Shown here piece after piece: positions 27,079 to 35,273 of a DNA stretch of 64,000 bases. This stretch comes from Sporolactobacillus putidus. Lineage in GTDB: Bacteria; Bacillota; Bacilli; Bacillales; Sporolactobacillaceae. The first letter of the stretch is position 1. The number at the start of each line of letters is the position of its first letter. Under the pieces are notes generated by a model. The model was not told the DNA's origin. It made no database searches and saw only the letters and a program-made list of their open reading frames with translations. Both the position numbers and the translations under genes were made by a program. The stretch covers positions 124,001-188,000 of the forward strand of contig NZ_BMOK01000004.1 of NCBI RefSeq assembly GCF_014647035.1, written 5' to 3'.

Positions 27079-27173
27079 AGAAAATATAAAAAGATTAGCG
27101 GAGTTTAGTATCAGAAAAACTAAGACTCAGCCGGCGTCTGAGACTTGGCTTCGCCAAATTTTTCTTTATTTAT
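27079..27173 (+). repeat. Dispersed palindromic element, copy d
   Basis: Shares with copies a and e the AT-rich lead-in (AATATAAAAAGATTAG), then AGAAAAACTAAGACTCAG, and ends GCTTCGCCAAATTTTTC. It lies in the hemQ/pta divergent region. Confidence 0.75.
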
Positions 27174-27325
27174 TAACTATATCACAGTATAGCGGCCGTC
27201 TGCGACAAGATGATTCGCGAATCTTCGGCACGATCAAATTAATTTTCAGGATGTCGGATCGTTTCATTTAGTTTATACTTGGGATAGATAACAGTGATAG
27301 GGAAATTTCAATTGGAGGCGGCAAC

Positions 27326-28318
27326 ATGGCGGATTTGTTTGACAGGCTTAAGGCCGAGGTAAAAGAGAGCAGACCGGTGATTGTCTTTCCTGAGAGCGGG
27401 GACGAACGAATCCTGGCGGCGGTTCGGAAGCTGGCGGCTGAAGGTATTATTCAGCCGATTCTGATCGGAAAGCGGGAGCAGGCGGCCCCGGAGATCCGCC
27501 TGCTTGCGGATCAGCAGAAAATTCTGTTCAGGCATCCTGAAACGGAAACGCGAATGGACAGCCTAGTTGAAGCACTTGTCGCGCGCAGGAAAGGGAAGAC
27601 CGATAGCGGACAGGCACAAAAATGGCTCAGCGATCCCGGATATTACGGAACGATGCTCGTGTATATGGGGGAAGCGGACGGGCTGGTGAGCGGGGCCGCA
27701 CATTCAACGGCGGATACGGTCCGGCCGGCGCTTCAAATTATTAAAGCTCAGCCTGGGAAGAAACGAATTTCCGGAGCGTTCATCATGGTCAAGGGCGAGG
27801 AAGAATTCGTCTTTGCCGACTGCGGAATCAATATTGCGCCGGACAGTGAGACGCTGGCGGAAATTGCGGTCGAGTCCGCTGGGACAGCAAGGCTGTTCGG
27901 GATCGATCCGAGAATCGCCATGCTCAGTTTCTCAACCAAGGGATCGGCCAAAGATCCGTCGATCGATAAAGTGACCGAAGCTGTAAAACTGGCCAGACAA
28001 ATGGCTCCTGAACTCCTCATCGATGGAGAGCTGCAATTTGACGCCGCCTATGTGCCTTCCGTAGCTGAAAGAAAAGCTCCGGACTCTCCAATCAGAGGGC
28101 AGGCAAACGTCTTTATTTTTCCGAATATCGATGCCGGCAACATCGGTTATAAAATGGTTCAGCGGCTCGGCGGATATGTGGCTATCGGCCCGATTCTCCA
28201 GGGCCTGAATAAACCGGTCAACGATCTGTCGCGCGGCTGTTCGGCGGATGATGTCTATAAACTGGCGATCATCACGGCGAAACAGACGCTGTCGCTTCGC
28301 CGGCATCAGAAAGCTTGA
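27326..28318 (+). CDS. pta: Phosphate acetyltransferase
   Basis: Interconverts acetyl-CoA and acetyl phosphate, feeding acetate overflow and the acetyl-phosphate pool. The 330-residue protein is the short, Firmicute-type Pta. Motifs: VFPESGDERIL at the start, DGLVSGAAHSTADTVRPALQII, DCGINIAPDSETLAEIA, GPILQGLNKPVNDLSRGC. The ATG follows TTGGAGGCGG. No ackA is next to it. Confidence 0.96.
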   Translation: MADLFDRLKAEVKESRPVIVFPESGDERILAAVRKLAAEGIIQPILIGKREQAAPEIRLLADQQKILFRHPETETRMDSLVEALVARRKGKTDSGQAQKWLSDPGYYGTMLVYMGEADGLVSGAAHSTADTVRPALQIIKAQPGKKRISGAFIMVKGEEEFVFADCGINIAPDSETLAEIAVESAGTARLFGIDPRIAMLSFSTKGSAKDPSIDKVTEAVKLARQMAPELLIDGELQFDAAYVPSVAERKAPDSPIRGQANVFIFPNIDAGNIGYKMVQRLGGYVAIGPILQGLNKPVNDLSRGCSADDVYKLAIITAKQTLSLRRHQKA

Positions 28319-28382
28319 CTGCCGTTTTTCCCGCCGTCCATTCAAAATCATCCAAGAAGTTACGTCAAGGAGGGATTGCGTC

Positions 28383-29204
28383 ATGAAGAAACTGAGCGTC
28401 TTAATCACCGTGGTGTTGGCTGTTTTTCTGATTGCCGGCTGCGCGCATTACACCACCGGCTCTTACGGAAGTTCAAGCGGAGCCGGCAAAAGTTCTGCCA
28501 GCCGGAACAATGAACAAAGCTCGAAAACGAGCAGCAGCACAGCCGATCAGAAAACTCAAGCAGGTAGTGGCACGGCCTCCGTTAATCAAGGATCATTCGA
28601 ACAGACCCAGCAGGAAATCAGGGCGGCGCTGAAAACAGCGGCAAACGTTAAACTTCCGCAATTGGTACCCGTTTCAGGCGGTTATGACATTTCGGCGCAG
28701 GCACAGGGCACTTCTTCAGGTTATACGGTCACTTATAAACAAACGGCCCGTCCGGTAAAAGTCAATGACCCCTCGCTTTCACAGGCCGAGACTCTTGTCA
28801 CACTGAAGGCCGTCACTTATTCGAATGATGCGGAGGCAGGAGGACAGATCACTTTTCACCAGTATGGCGCTTCCGACGGCCAGCCGGTCGATCTCGGCCA
28901 CCGAATAACTGGATATGAAGCTGCAGGAGCCGGTACGGCAGGAGTCTCGTGGAATGAGGGCCGCTGGACATTGATGGCCCTTTCCCCGACATCCGATCAG
29001 GAGAAAGGGATCAGTTTGGCGAAAAATATCGTCGCCTATCTGGATACGTATCTGCTGCCCGTTCCGCATCAATACGGGTTGATTCAGGTGTATACGGACA
29101 ACCGGAAAAGTCAGGTCATGTGGCAGGACGGCCGGACCGTGTACCAGCTCACAGATGTGACCGACCCGATGAGTCTGGTGCAGATTGCCGTTTCGGTAAA
29201 GTAG
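28383..29204 (+). CDS. Lipoprotein of unknown function
   Basis: A 273-residue predicted lipoprotein: a hydrophobic leader with lipobox IAGC at about residue 20, a Ser/Thr/Gln/Lys-rich spacer (about 28-75), then a folded domain that starts QQEIRAALKTAANVKLPQLVPVSGGYDISAQ. I do not recognise the domain. The ATG follows AAGGAGGGATTG and is well supported. It begins 64 bp after pta and may be read from the same transcript. Confidence 0.8.
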   Translation: MKKLSVLITVVLAVFLIAGCAHYTTGSYGSSSGAGKSSASRNNEQSSKTSSSTADQKTQAGSGTASVNQGSFEQTQQEIRAALKTAANVKLPQLVPVSGGYDISAQAQGTSSGYTVTYKQTARPVKVNDPSLSQAETLVTLKAVTYSNDAEAGGQITFHQYGASDGQPVDLGHRITGYEAAGAGTAGVSWNEGRWTLMALSPTSDQEKGISLAKNIVAYLDTYLLPVPHQYGLIQVYTDNRKSQVMWQDGRTVYQLTDVTDPMSLVQIAVSVK

Positions 29205-29289
29205 CGATGATTCAAAAAGACATGAGAAGCAAGATTGAGGTTTCAGGGCTGATTGACCTCGAGGTTACGGAAAGCAGCCCATTATTTTG

Positions 29290-29446
29290 TTGAGCTGTTT
29301 CGAATTTTTTGCTGCTTCGGATGAGCTTCCTGACGATTGGGAAGAACTTTTACCACTTTCGGATGAACTAGGCGGAAGCAGCTCCGAACTGGGAAAAAGT
29401 TGCACCGAAATCATGGAAAGCAGCTCCGAACAGAGGGCTGCTCGCT
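29290..29446. repeat. Degenerate 21-bp tandem array 4 (type A unit)
   Basis: Units such as AGCAGCTCCGAACTGGGAAAA and AGTTGCACCGAAATCATGGAA repeat at 21 bp; the left end is more decayed. The same unit type opens array 1 at 5496. Confidence 0.7.
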
Positions 29447-29545
29447 GATAAGAAAAACTTGGTGAAGCCAAGTCTTTGACGACGGCCTGAGCCTTAGTTT
29501 TTCTTATACTAGACACCTCTAATTTTTTATTTTTATACTTTCTTA
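29447..29545 (-). repeat. Dispersed palindromic element, copy e (reversed)
   Basis: On the minus strand it reads GAAAGTATAAAAATAAAAAA, GTGTCTAGTATAAGAAAAAC, a central GGCCGTCGTCAAAGACTTGG, and CACCAAGTTTTTCTTAT. It is the closest relative of copy a (2302-2398), 27 kb away in the opposite orientation. Confidence 0.85.
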
Positions 29546-29551
29546 TTTGTA

Positions 29552-29592
29552 TAAAAAAGTCCGATTCGCTAAAATGCGAATCGGACTTTTTG
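29552..29592. terminator. Bidirectional terminator next to the EamA transporter gene
   Basis: AAAAAAGTCCGATTCGC pairs with GCGAATCGGACTTTTT around a six-base loop. Confidence 0.92.
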
Positions 29593-29599
29593 GCAATTT

Positions 29600-30541
29600 C
29601 TATTTAGCTGGTGTATTTCCGCTGCAACTCGCGTCTGCATTGCCGGAAGCCGGTTCATGCTTCTTTTCCATGGCGGCGACGGCAACGCCAAGCAGGATCA
29701 TCACACTCCCAATACCGAAGCCCATAGTTAATTTTTCACCAAGGAGCAGCCACCCGAGCAGTGTCCCGATCATCGGCTGAAAGAAGAGAAACAGCGAACC
29801 GATTCCGGCATCCATCATTGCCAGACCTTTGTTCCACAGAAAAAAGGCGCCGGCTGTGGAAATGATGCCAAGGTAGAGTACGCCGAGAACGATCGTGCTG
29901 CTTTCAAGATGAACGGATCCCGCAGCCCAGTCATGAGCCATGAACGGCGTCGTGAAAAACAGGGCAAAGAGCATGGCGTAAGCTGTAATTGTCAGTGATG
30001 ACAAGGTTGCAGAAGCCTTCTTGACATAGACGGACAACAGTGCCCAGGTTACGGCAGCCAGAACAAGAATCAGACAGCCCCAGAAATAATCTCCAGGGTG
30101 ATCCGGCAGACCGATCGTAATAACGACACCCGTCGTCGCGATGACAAGCGACAGGACTTTTTTTACCGTCAGAGCTTCTTTTAAAATGATTCTGGCAAAG
30201 ACAACCACAAATGCCGGCGTTGCGGAAGTAATGATCGACCCGGTGTGGGCGTCCGACAGCTTTGTGCCGGTGAACTGGCAGACGATTGATACGAAATAAC
30301 CGATAAAACCGATCCACACCAGCATGATCCAGTCATTTTTTTTAAGGTGCGTCCGCTCGTGTTTTCTGATGCGCATGATCAGGATAATAAAGAACAGTAC
30401 AGACACAGCCAGTGCATAACGGAACCACACCAAAGCGAGCGGGGAAACATAATTAAGAATATATTTACTGACCACGTACATACCGCCCCATATGCCTGCC
30501 GCGAGCGACAAGCAAAGAGCGCCGATAATCGATGGTTTCAT
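29600..30541 (-). CDS. EamA/DMT family transporter
   Basis: A 313-residue protein with ten membrane helices arranged as two EamA repeats (about 8-140 and 152-293). SDAHTGSIITSATPAFVVVFA and the LLGEKLTMGFGIGSVMILLGV segment at the end of repeat 2 are typical of drug/metabolite exporters. The substrate is unknown. AAAGGGTGG precedes the ATG at 30541. A very short ORF with a strong ribosome site lies upstream (30638-30694) and may be a leader. Confidence 0.88.
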   Translation of the reverse strand: MKPSIIGALCLSLAAGIWGGMYVVSKYILNYVSPLALVWFRYALAVSVLFFIILIMRIRKHERTHLKKNDWIMLVWIGFIGYFVSIVCQFTGTKLSDAHTGSIITSATPAFVVVFARIILKEALTVKKVLSLVIATTGVVITIGLPDHPGDYFWGCLILVLAAVTWALLSVYVKKASATLSSLTITAYAMLFALFFTTPFMAHDWAAGSVHLESSTIVLGVLYLGIISTAGAFFLWNKGLAMMDAGIGSLFLFFQPMIGTLLGWLLLGEKLTMGFGIGSVMILLGVAVAAMEKKHEPASGNADASCSGNTPAK

Positions 30542-30637
30542 ATTTTTCCACCCTTTCTTAGTTGGGAATCCATTCATACTCCCGAGGAAAGGGACTTTAA
30601 AAAACTAAAAACAATCCTGTATTGACCGTCCCTTTTC

Positions 30638-30694
30638 TCAGGCAAGGGAAGGAACCGGCTGATCATTTTCGAAAAGATCGAAATAAAGTCTCAC
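30638..30694 (-). CDS. Possible 18-residue leader peptide ahead of EamA transporter gene
   Basis: GTG-started ORF reading MRLYFDLFENDQPVPSLA, with CAGGAGGTG 5-10 bp ahead. CCCTT within its last codons can pair with AAGGG just after the stop. That AAAGGGAC can instead pair with GTCCCTTT about 40 nt downstream. Mutually exclusive stems plus a Leu/Tyr/Phe-rich ORF suggest translation-dependent control, but no T-tailed terminator was found. Confidence 0.4.
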   Translation of the reverse strand: MRLYFDLFENDQPVPSLA

Positions 30695-30878
30695 ATCGGG
30701 CACCTCCTGACACATATTCTGAGCAATCCTCTTTTATTAACAATTATAAACAATATGGACAAGCGCACCATGGTAGAAAGGGAGAAAAATAAGACGGTTT
30801 GAAAGTTAAAATGAAAGATCAGAAAGTTGAAGTGCTCTGTTTGAATAAGGCAACAAAAAACCGCTGCCCGGCAGGGGA

Positions 30879-31364
30879 TCAGCGGTTTCTTGTTGTTTCC
30901 GGTCGGAAGCCTTCCTCAATCAGGTATTCCCGGGCCTCGCGGTACGTCCGGAAAGTGCCGTCCAGGAGCTCTCCGGCGTAGACATTCCACAGCTCGTTTT
31001 CATAGATCACTTCAAGTTTCTGTCCGTTGCGGCTCAGCCAAATCTCGTGATCATTCCCGTCTGCGGTTGCGGTTTCATAGGCGCCCTCTGCGGAAAGCGC
31101 GTGAATCGCCTTTTTAATGATCGCTTGCAGGTCTTCCTCCGAAAAATCACGGATGTTGACCATGCCCTTCGCGTCGGCCTCGTATCCGCCGATGCCTTTG
31201 GCGTAGACATAGCCGTTGCCGTTCGGGTGCAGATGATAAACCACGTTCTTTTTATCCGCAACACTTCCCGAATATTGGAAGTTGACCCTTCCGAGGGAGA
31301 CCTCTTTCTTCTCAAGCTCGGGAAATGATTCAATAATCGCCAGCTTTTGCTGATAATCAAGCAT
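30879..31364 (-). CDS. Hypothetical protein
   Basis: A 161-residue soluble protein I cannot assign. It contains NFQYSGSVADKKNVVYHLHPNGNGYVYA, an acidic helix FSEEDLQAIIKKAIHAL and a C-terminal part rich in aromatic residues (NELWNVYAGELLDGTFRTYREA). The open frame continues upstream, but the ATG at 31364 has GGAGTG at acceptable distance. It stands alone between the EamA gene and a 21-bp array. Confidence 0.65.
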   Translation of the reverse strand: MLDYQQKLAIIESFPELEKKEVSLGRVNFQYSGSVADKKNVVYHLHPNGNGYVYAKGIGGYEADAKGMVNIRDFSEEDLQAIIKKAIHALSAEGAYETATADGNDHEIWLSRNGQKLEVIYENELWNVYAGELLDGTFRTYREAREYLIEEGFRPETTRNR

Positions 31365-31769
31365 AGATGCTGCTTCACTCCATTTAGTCGGATTTTTCTT
31401 CGGTTTATTATAGCATACAACGGACGGGACAGTGAAACGGCGGATGTGGGGCGGCCCCATCAGGAAAATCAAGGATGATACGAAATAAAGCGGACATGGA
31501 TAAAAAATAGGGAGCAGCCTCACTTGGTACTGGCAATTCTTGATTCTAAGAATAAGTACGGCGATTTTCCATCTCAGAATATGGAGAGCGCAGATGAAAT
31601 CAGCCTTTTAGAAAACAGCAGGGCAAAAGCTTAATTTTGCTATTTTCTGTTGACAAAGCCGGGCGTTGCGGATCACACACCAAATCGTCATTTTGTTGCG
31701 AGTAAGCATGTACGGGGCATAAAATCGATAAAAATGAAGTAAAGAGCAAATGGATGAACTTTTTTTATC
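31365..31769. other. Gap upstream of the 30879-31364 gene
   Basis: About 400 bp. The first 50 bp hold the likely promoter region of the leftward gene (AT-rich, with CTATAATAAACC on the minus strand). No other element was recognised before array 5 begins. Confidence 0.35.
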
Positions 31770-32112
31770 ATGTTGACTCAGCTCGGTTCGACTTTGGCTT
31801 GATTCGGTTCGACTTCTCATTTTTGGTTCGACTTTCTCCGGATTCGGTTCGACTTTTCGTTATTTTGGTCCGACTTATTGGCGTATCGGTTCAACTTCGG
31901 CTTGATTCGGTTCAACCTCTCAATTTCGGTTCGACTTTCTCCGAATTCGGTTTGACTTTTCGTTATTTTGGTCCGACTTATTGGCGTATCGGTTCAACTT
32001 TGGCTTGATTCGGTTCAACCTCTCAATTTCGGTTCGACTTTCTCCGGATTCGGTTTGACTTTTCGTTATTTTGGTTTGACTTTCTAAATTCGATCTGACT
32101 GTTGCGCAGTTC
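31770..32112 (-). repeat. 21-bp tandem array 5 (type C unit, reversed)
   Basis: About 16 units of TTCGGTTCGACTT plus a variable part (TGGCTTGA, CTCCGGA, TTCGTTAT, ATTGGCGTA), 18-22 bp long with most near 21. A block of about six units repeats as a higher-order unit. On the minus strand the unit reads AAGTCGAACCGAA, the same as array 7 at 41283. Confidence 0.92.
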
Positions 32113-32267
32113 ACGTCTGCTTTTCCAATATAAGTCGCTCATTACTGATAATTTTAAACAATTTTATTTTGAATGGGAACAATTTTACTGCGTAGAAAGG
32201 TGGCTTCATGATTAAACACCTTTATTGTCAAAACACAACAGGCCATATTTCTGGTCCTTTCTTTCTG

Positions 32268-32831
32268 CTATTTTTCCCCCAACGCATTGTTCAGCAAATA
32301 ATCTCTTTTCAGGATATAGTACATAAGCCCGACCATGCTTATTGAGATGAATACCCAAAAGACGGGTTTGATTCCCCTTTGTTTACAATCACGGTACACA
32401 AGTCTCAAAATGGTAATCATGATTGGCAGGAAAGCAAGCAGCATAAAAATACAAGATAAAATAATCAGAAATAAGACAGTCATGCTGTCATATCCGTTAA
32501 ATCTAGTAACCAAAGCGGCTATAAACGTCCCAATGAATAGGAATAAAAATCCCGCAACAATGAACTTCATTTTCTTAGTCTTTTCTTTCACAAGATCAAT
32601 CTCCTTTCTTAAGTCAAGCACTAACTCAACTCTCGTGTTTGGATGAGTAAGTTCTTCAACAGATACATGAAAGATTTCCGCCAGACAGATTAAATTTTCA
32701 GTATTGGGATTGGAAACTCCGGTTTCCCATTTCGATACCGCCTGCCGGCTGACACCTAATCGTTCTGCCATTCTTTCTTGCGACATTTTGTTTGCTTTTC
32801 TTAGCTCTTGTATCTTTTCACCTAACGTCAT
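32268..32831 (-). CDS. XRE-family regulator with membrane domain
   Basis: A 187-residue protein with an N-terminal Cro/C1 helix-turn-helix (about 3-58; LGEKIQELRKANKMSQERMAERLGVSRQAVSKWETG) joined by a charged linker to three membrane helices (about 92-110, 118-142, 160-178). This membrane-tethered layout is common in Bacilli, but targets are rarely known. The ATG at 32831 follows GAGGAGGTG. It is single; no partner gene is adjacent. Confidence 0.88.
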   Translation of the reverse strand: MTLGEKIQELRKANKMSQERMAERLGVSRQAVSKWETGVSNPNTENLICLAEIFHVSVEELTHPNTRVELVLDLRKEIDLVKEKTKKMKFIVAGFLFLFIGTFIAALVTRFNGYDSMTVLFLIILSCIFMLLAFLPIMITILRLVYRDCKQRGIKPVFWVFISISMVGLMYYILKRDYLLNNALGEK

Positions 32832-33318
32832 TGGTATCACCTCCTCAATAAAAAACTAGCAAATTTTTCGGTTGCAGACTACCAACTATCTGTCAACTTG
32901 CGGTTGCCATTTCATTTATAAACAATTCGCATCTGCTCATTGGCTTATAAAGTTCACTAAAACTAAAAAAGTGTTGGCTTTAACCGAGCAATATGAGAGG
33001 TTTATCCTCTTCGAATTTTCAGTCTTAATAATGAAGCTGTTGTTGGTGGCAACACGGATTACATGAAAGCAGATACAACGATTATAGATTTTTTCCTGAA
33101 AAATGAGAACGGCTGATCAATTTAAAAGCGGCTGAACATAGGGCCGTTGTGCCGAACTTTTCACAACTTGAGATGAAGTTATCAGCAATACATACTTAAA
33201 CAGGTCAGAGTCAGCAGCGCGGGGTTCAGGATCGCATTCCGATGGCTATGCTTGTTTTATAGCTTTTTTAACACTATGTAAAATTTTTGTTTTATGTCTT
33301 AAATTTTCTGTTTTCAAA
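32832..33318. other. Gap between the XRE gene and the yhc operon
   Basis: About 490 bp. An open frame ending at 33114 (EVYPLRIFSLNNEAVV, then DYMKADTTIIDFFLKNENG) lacks a start and ribosome site and may be the decayed tail of a gene. Nothing else was recognised up to the yhcE promoter. Confidence 0.35.
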
Positions 33319-33347
33319 TTGACATGATTTTACATCTAGTGTACTAT
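33319..33347 (+). promoter_or_regulatory. Promoter of the yhcEFGHI operon, with possible GntR operator
   Basis: TTGACA and TACTAT are 17 bp apart. TAGTGTACTATGTAACTA over the -10 is an imperfect palindrome whose AGTGTA arm recalls the YtrA-type operator at 8240. It may be the target of the YhcF-like repressor of this operon. Confidence 0.75.
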
Positions 33348-33389
33348 GTAACTAATACAGAAGATCAATCAGCAACTGGGGGTTTGGCT

Positions 33390-34157
33390 ATGGCAGTCTG
33401 GACTACTTTATTAAAAAAGGAGATGCGGCTTGGAGGCCTTGGTTTTTTTATTTTCCTCATATGTCAGCTTGCCGTGATGGCGCTTGGTATTTATCTGGCA
33501 TTTCGAAGCGGCAGCCGTGCAGCGATAACTGTTACCGGCCTGGTTTTAATCGGCTTTCATTTTCTTTATCTATTTGGCTATATGGTTGTCAATGTTTCTA
33601 TGGAAAAAAAGACTTTTCATCTGTGGCTGCACAATCCGTTGCCCGGCTGGTCGATGCTTGCCGCCAAACTCGTCAGCGGCATCATCTACATGACGCTTTC
33701 GCTTCTTGTGGTCGGGATCTATACATGGATAGGGTATCTGATGTCAGGCCCAACAGCGGTGTCTCCGTCTCCTGAAGTGCATATCTATCGAATTGCCACT
33801 CTGGCTGTTGCTTATATTTACTGGATTGCGATTTACACGGGCATTATTTTTACTTTTCTCTGGATCGTTCTTCTCTGTATGCGGTCGAGGATTGGCAAGT
33901 GGGCGTGGATCTTCATGATTGCAGGACTGGGCGTTGTTACATTTTTACTGGTTAAATTCGTACAGCTTGGTCTATATACGGCCGTTACCGAGTGGGGAGA
34001 GCTGCCTGAATCTGTGATTGGTTTTTGGCTCTCAACACCAGCGATCCATACAGTGGTTCCGGTATATTTCGGCAGCTTCGTGTTTGATTTTTTGGTCATG
34101 GCGATTTTCTTCTCTTTATCGGCCTGGCTGATGGATCACAAGCTGGAAATGTCTTAA
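33390..34157 (+). CDS. yhcE: YhcE-like membrane protein, first gene of ABC operon
   Basis: A 255-residue protein with six membrane helices and no other domain. In B. subtilis the operon yhcE-yhcF-yhcG-yhcH-yhcI has this order (membrane protein, GntR regulator, two ATPases, permease), and gene sizes match here. It is probably the permease partner of the YhcG ATPase. The ATG at 33390 after CTGGGGG is preferred to the upstream in-frame start at 33324. Confidence 0.78.
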   Translation: MAVWTTLLKKEMRLGGLGFFIFLICQLAVMALGIYLAFRSGSRAAITVTGLVLIGFHFLYLFGYMVVNVSMEKKTFHLWLHNPLPGWSMLAAKLVSGIIYMTLSLLVVGIYTWIGYLMSGPTAVSPSPEVHIYRIATLAVAYIYWIAIYTGIIFTFLWIVLLCMRSRIGKWAWIFMIAGLGVVTFLLVKFVQLGLYTAVTEWGELPESVIGFWLSTPAIHTVVPVYFGSFVFDFLVMAIFFSLSAWLMDHKLEMS

Positions 34158-34197
34158 AAAAACCTGTGCCGGAAATCGTACGAAGGAGGTTATGAAG

Positions 34198-34584
34198 ATG
34201 GCAGAAACGTTTAACCCTTCTGTACCGATCTATCTCCAGCTTTGCGAGCGCATCAAGAACAGAATCATCCGCGGGGAAATCGGTGTCGGCGAGCGGCTGC
34301 CGTCCGTGCGGGATCTGGCGATTGATTCGGGTGTGAATCCGAATACGGTACAGAGAACCTATCGCGAGCTGGAGGAGGAGGGTATTGTGGAGAAGCGGAG
34401 GGGGCAGGGAACCTATGTGACGGAAAATCAGGAGACACTTGGCCGGATGCGCAATGAACTGAAGGAACGGCACATTTCCGCCTTCGTTCGCGAGATGAAC
34501 GAAATGGGCTACTCAGAGGCCGAAATGCTTGAAGGATTAAAGCATTACTTTGACGAAGAATGCACAAAGGAGGGGAACCAGTGA
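34198..34584 (+). CDS. yhcF: GntR-family regulator, YtrA/YhcF subfamily
   Basis: A 128-residue repressor with a winged helix (PIYLQLCERIKNRIIRGEI, GERLPSVRDLAIDSGVNPNTV, GQGTYVTE) and a short helical tail. It should control the operon it sits in. The ATG at 34198 is 8 bp from GGAGG; the one at 34192 is too close. Its stop overlaps the GTG of the next gene (GTGA). Confidence 0.9.
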   Translation: MAETFNPSVPIYLQLCERIKNRIIRGEIGVGERLPSVRDLAIDSGVNPNTVQRTYRELEEEGIVEKRRGQGTYVTENQETLGRMRNELKERHISAFVREMNEMGYSEAEMLEGLKHYFDEECTKEGNQ

Positions 34585-35273
34585 TTCAGCTGGATCATGT
34601 ATCGAAACGGTATCTGACAAAAAAAGCGCTGAAGGATGTCAGCTTGCAGATTGAACCGGGGCACATTGTCGGTCTGATTGGCTCGAACGGAAGCGGAAAG
34701 TCGACGACGCTCAAACTGATTTCCGGTCTCATCCGTCCGACGAAAGGAACGGTGCTTGTCGACGGTGTGATGGCGAGCCGAAAGATCTGCACCAAGGTCG
34801 CTTTTTTGTCGGAACTGGACGCTTACTATTCTTTTTTCACGGTGAAGCAGACGCTTGATTTCTATGCGCAGACGTTCGGTGATTTCAACAGGGCAAAGGC
34901 AGAAGAAATGATTGATTTCATGAAGCTGGACCGGAATCAGAAAGTGAAGCATCTGTCAAAAGGCAACCGCGGGCGGCTCAAAATTGTCGTCACGCTGTCC
35001 AGAGACGCGCCGTTCATCCTCATGGATGAGCCGTTGTCGGGGCTTGATCCGATGGTGCGCCAGTCGATTATTAAAGGACTGATTTCATTCATTGATCTTG
35101 AGAAACAGACGGTTGTGCTGACAACGCATGAACTGCAGGAGATTGAACCCCTGCTGGACACCGTCATTCTGATTAAGAACGGCGAAATTCTGGATACGAA
35201 AAGTGTCGAGGAGATTCGCAGCAAGGAAAATCTCAGTTTAGTCGATTGGATGGTGAAAGAGTATGAACAGTAA
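34581..35273 (+). CDS. yhcG: ABC transporter ATP-binding protein (YhcG-like)
   Basis: A 230-residue ATPase with Walker A GSNGSGKST, Walker B FILMDEPLSGLD and switch His in TTHEL. The signature HLSKGNRGRL departs from LSGGQ, as in other YtrB-like subunits. The GTG start overlaps the regulator's stop codon and follows AAGGAGGGG. Likely pairs with the YhcE-like membrane protein. Confidence 0.9.
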   Translation: MIQLDHVSKRYLTKKALKDVSLQIEPGHIVGLIGSNGSGKSTTLKLISGLIRPTKGTVLVDGVMASRKICTKVAFLSELDAYYSFFTVKQTLDFYAQTFGDFNRAKAEEMIDFMKLDRNQKVKHLSKGNRGRLKIVVTLSRDAPFILMDEPLSGLDPMVRQSIIKGLISFIDLEKQTVVLTTHELQEIEPLLDTVILIKNGEILDTKSVEEIRSKENLSLVDWMVKEYEQ

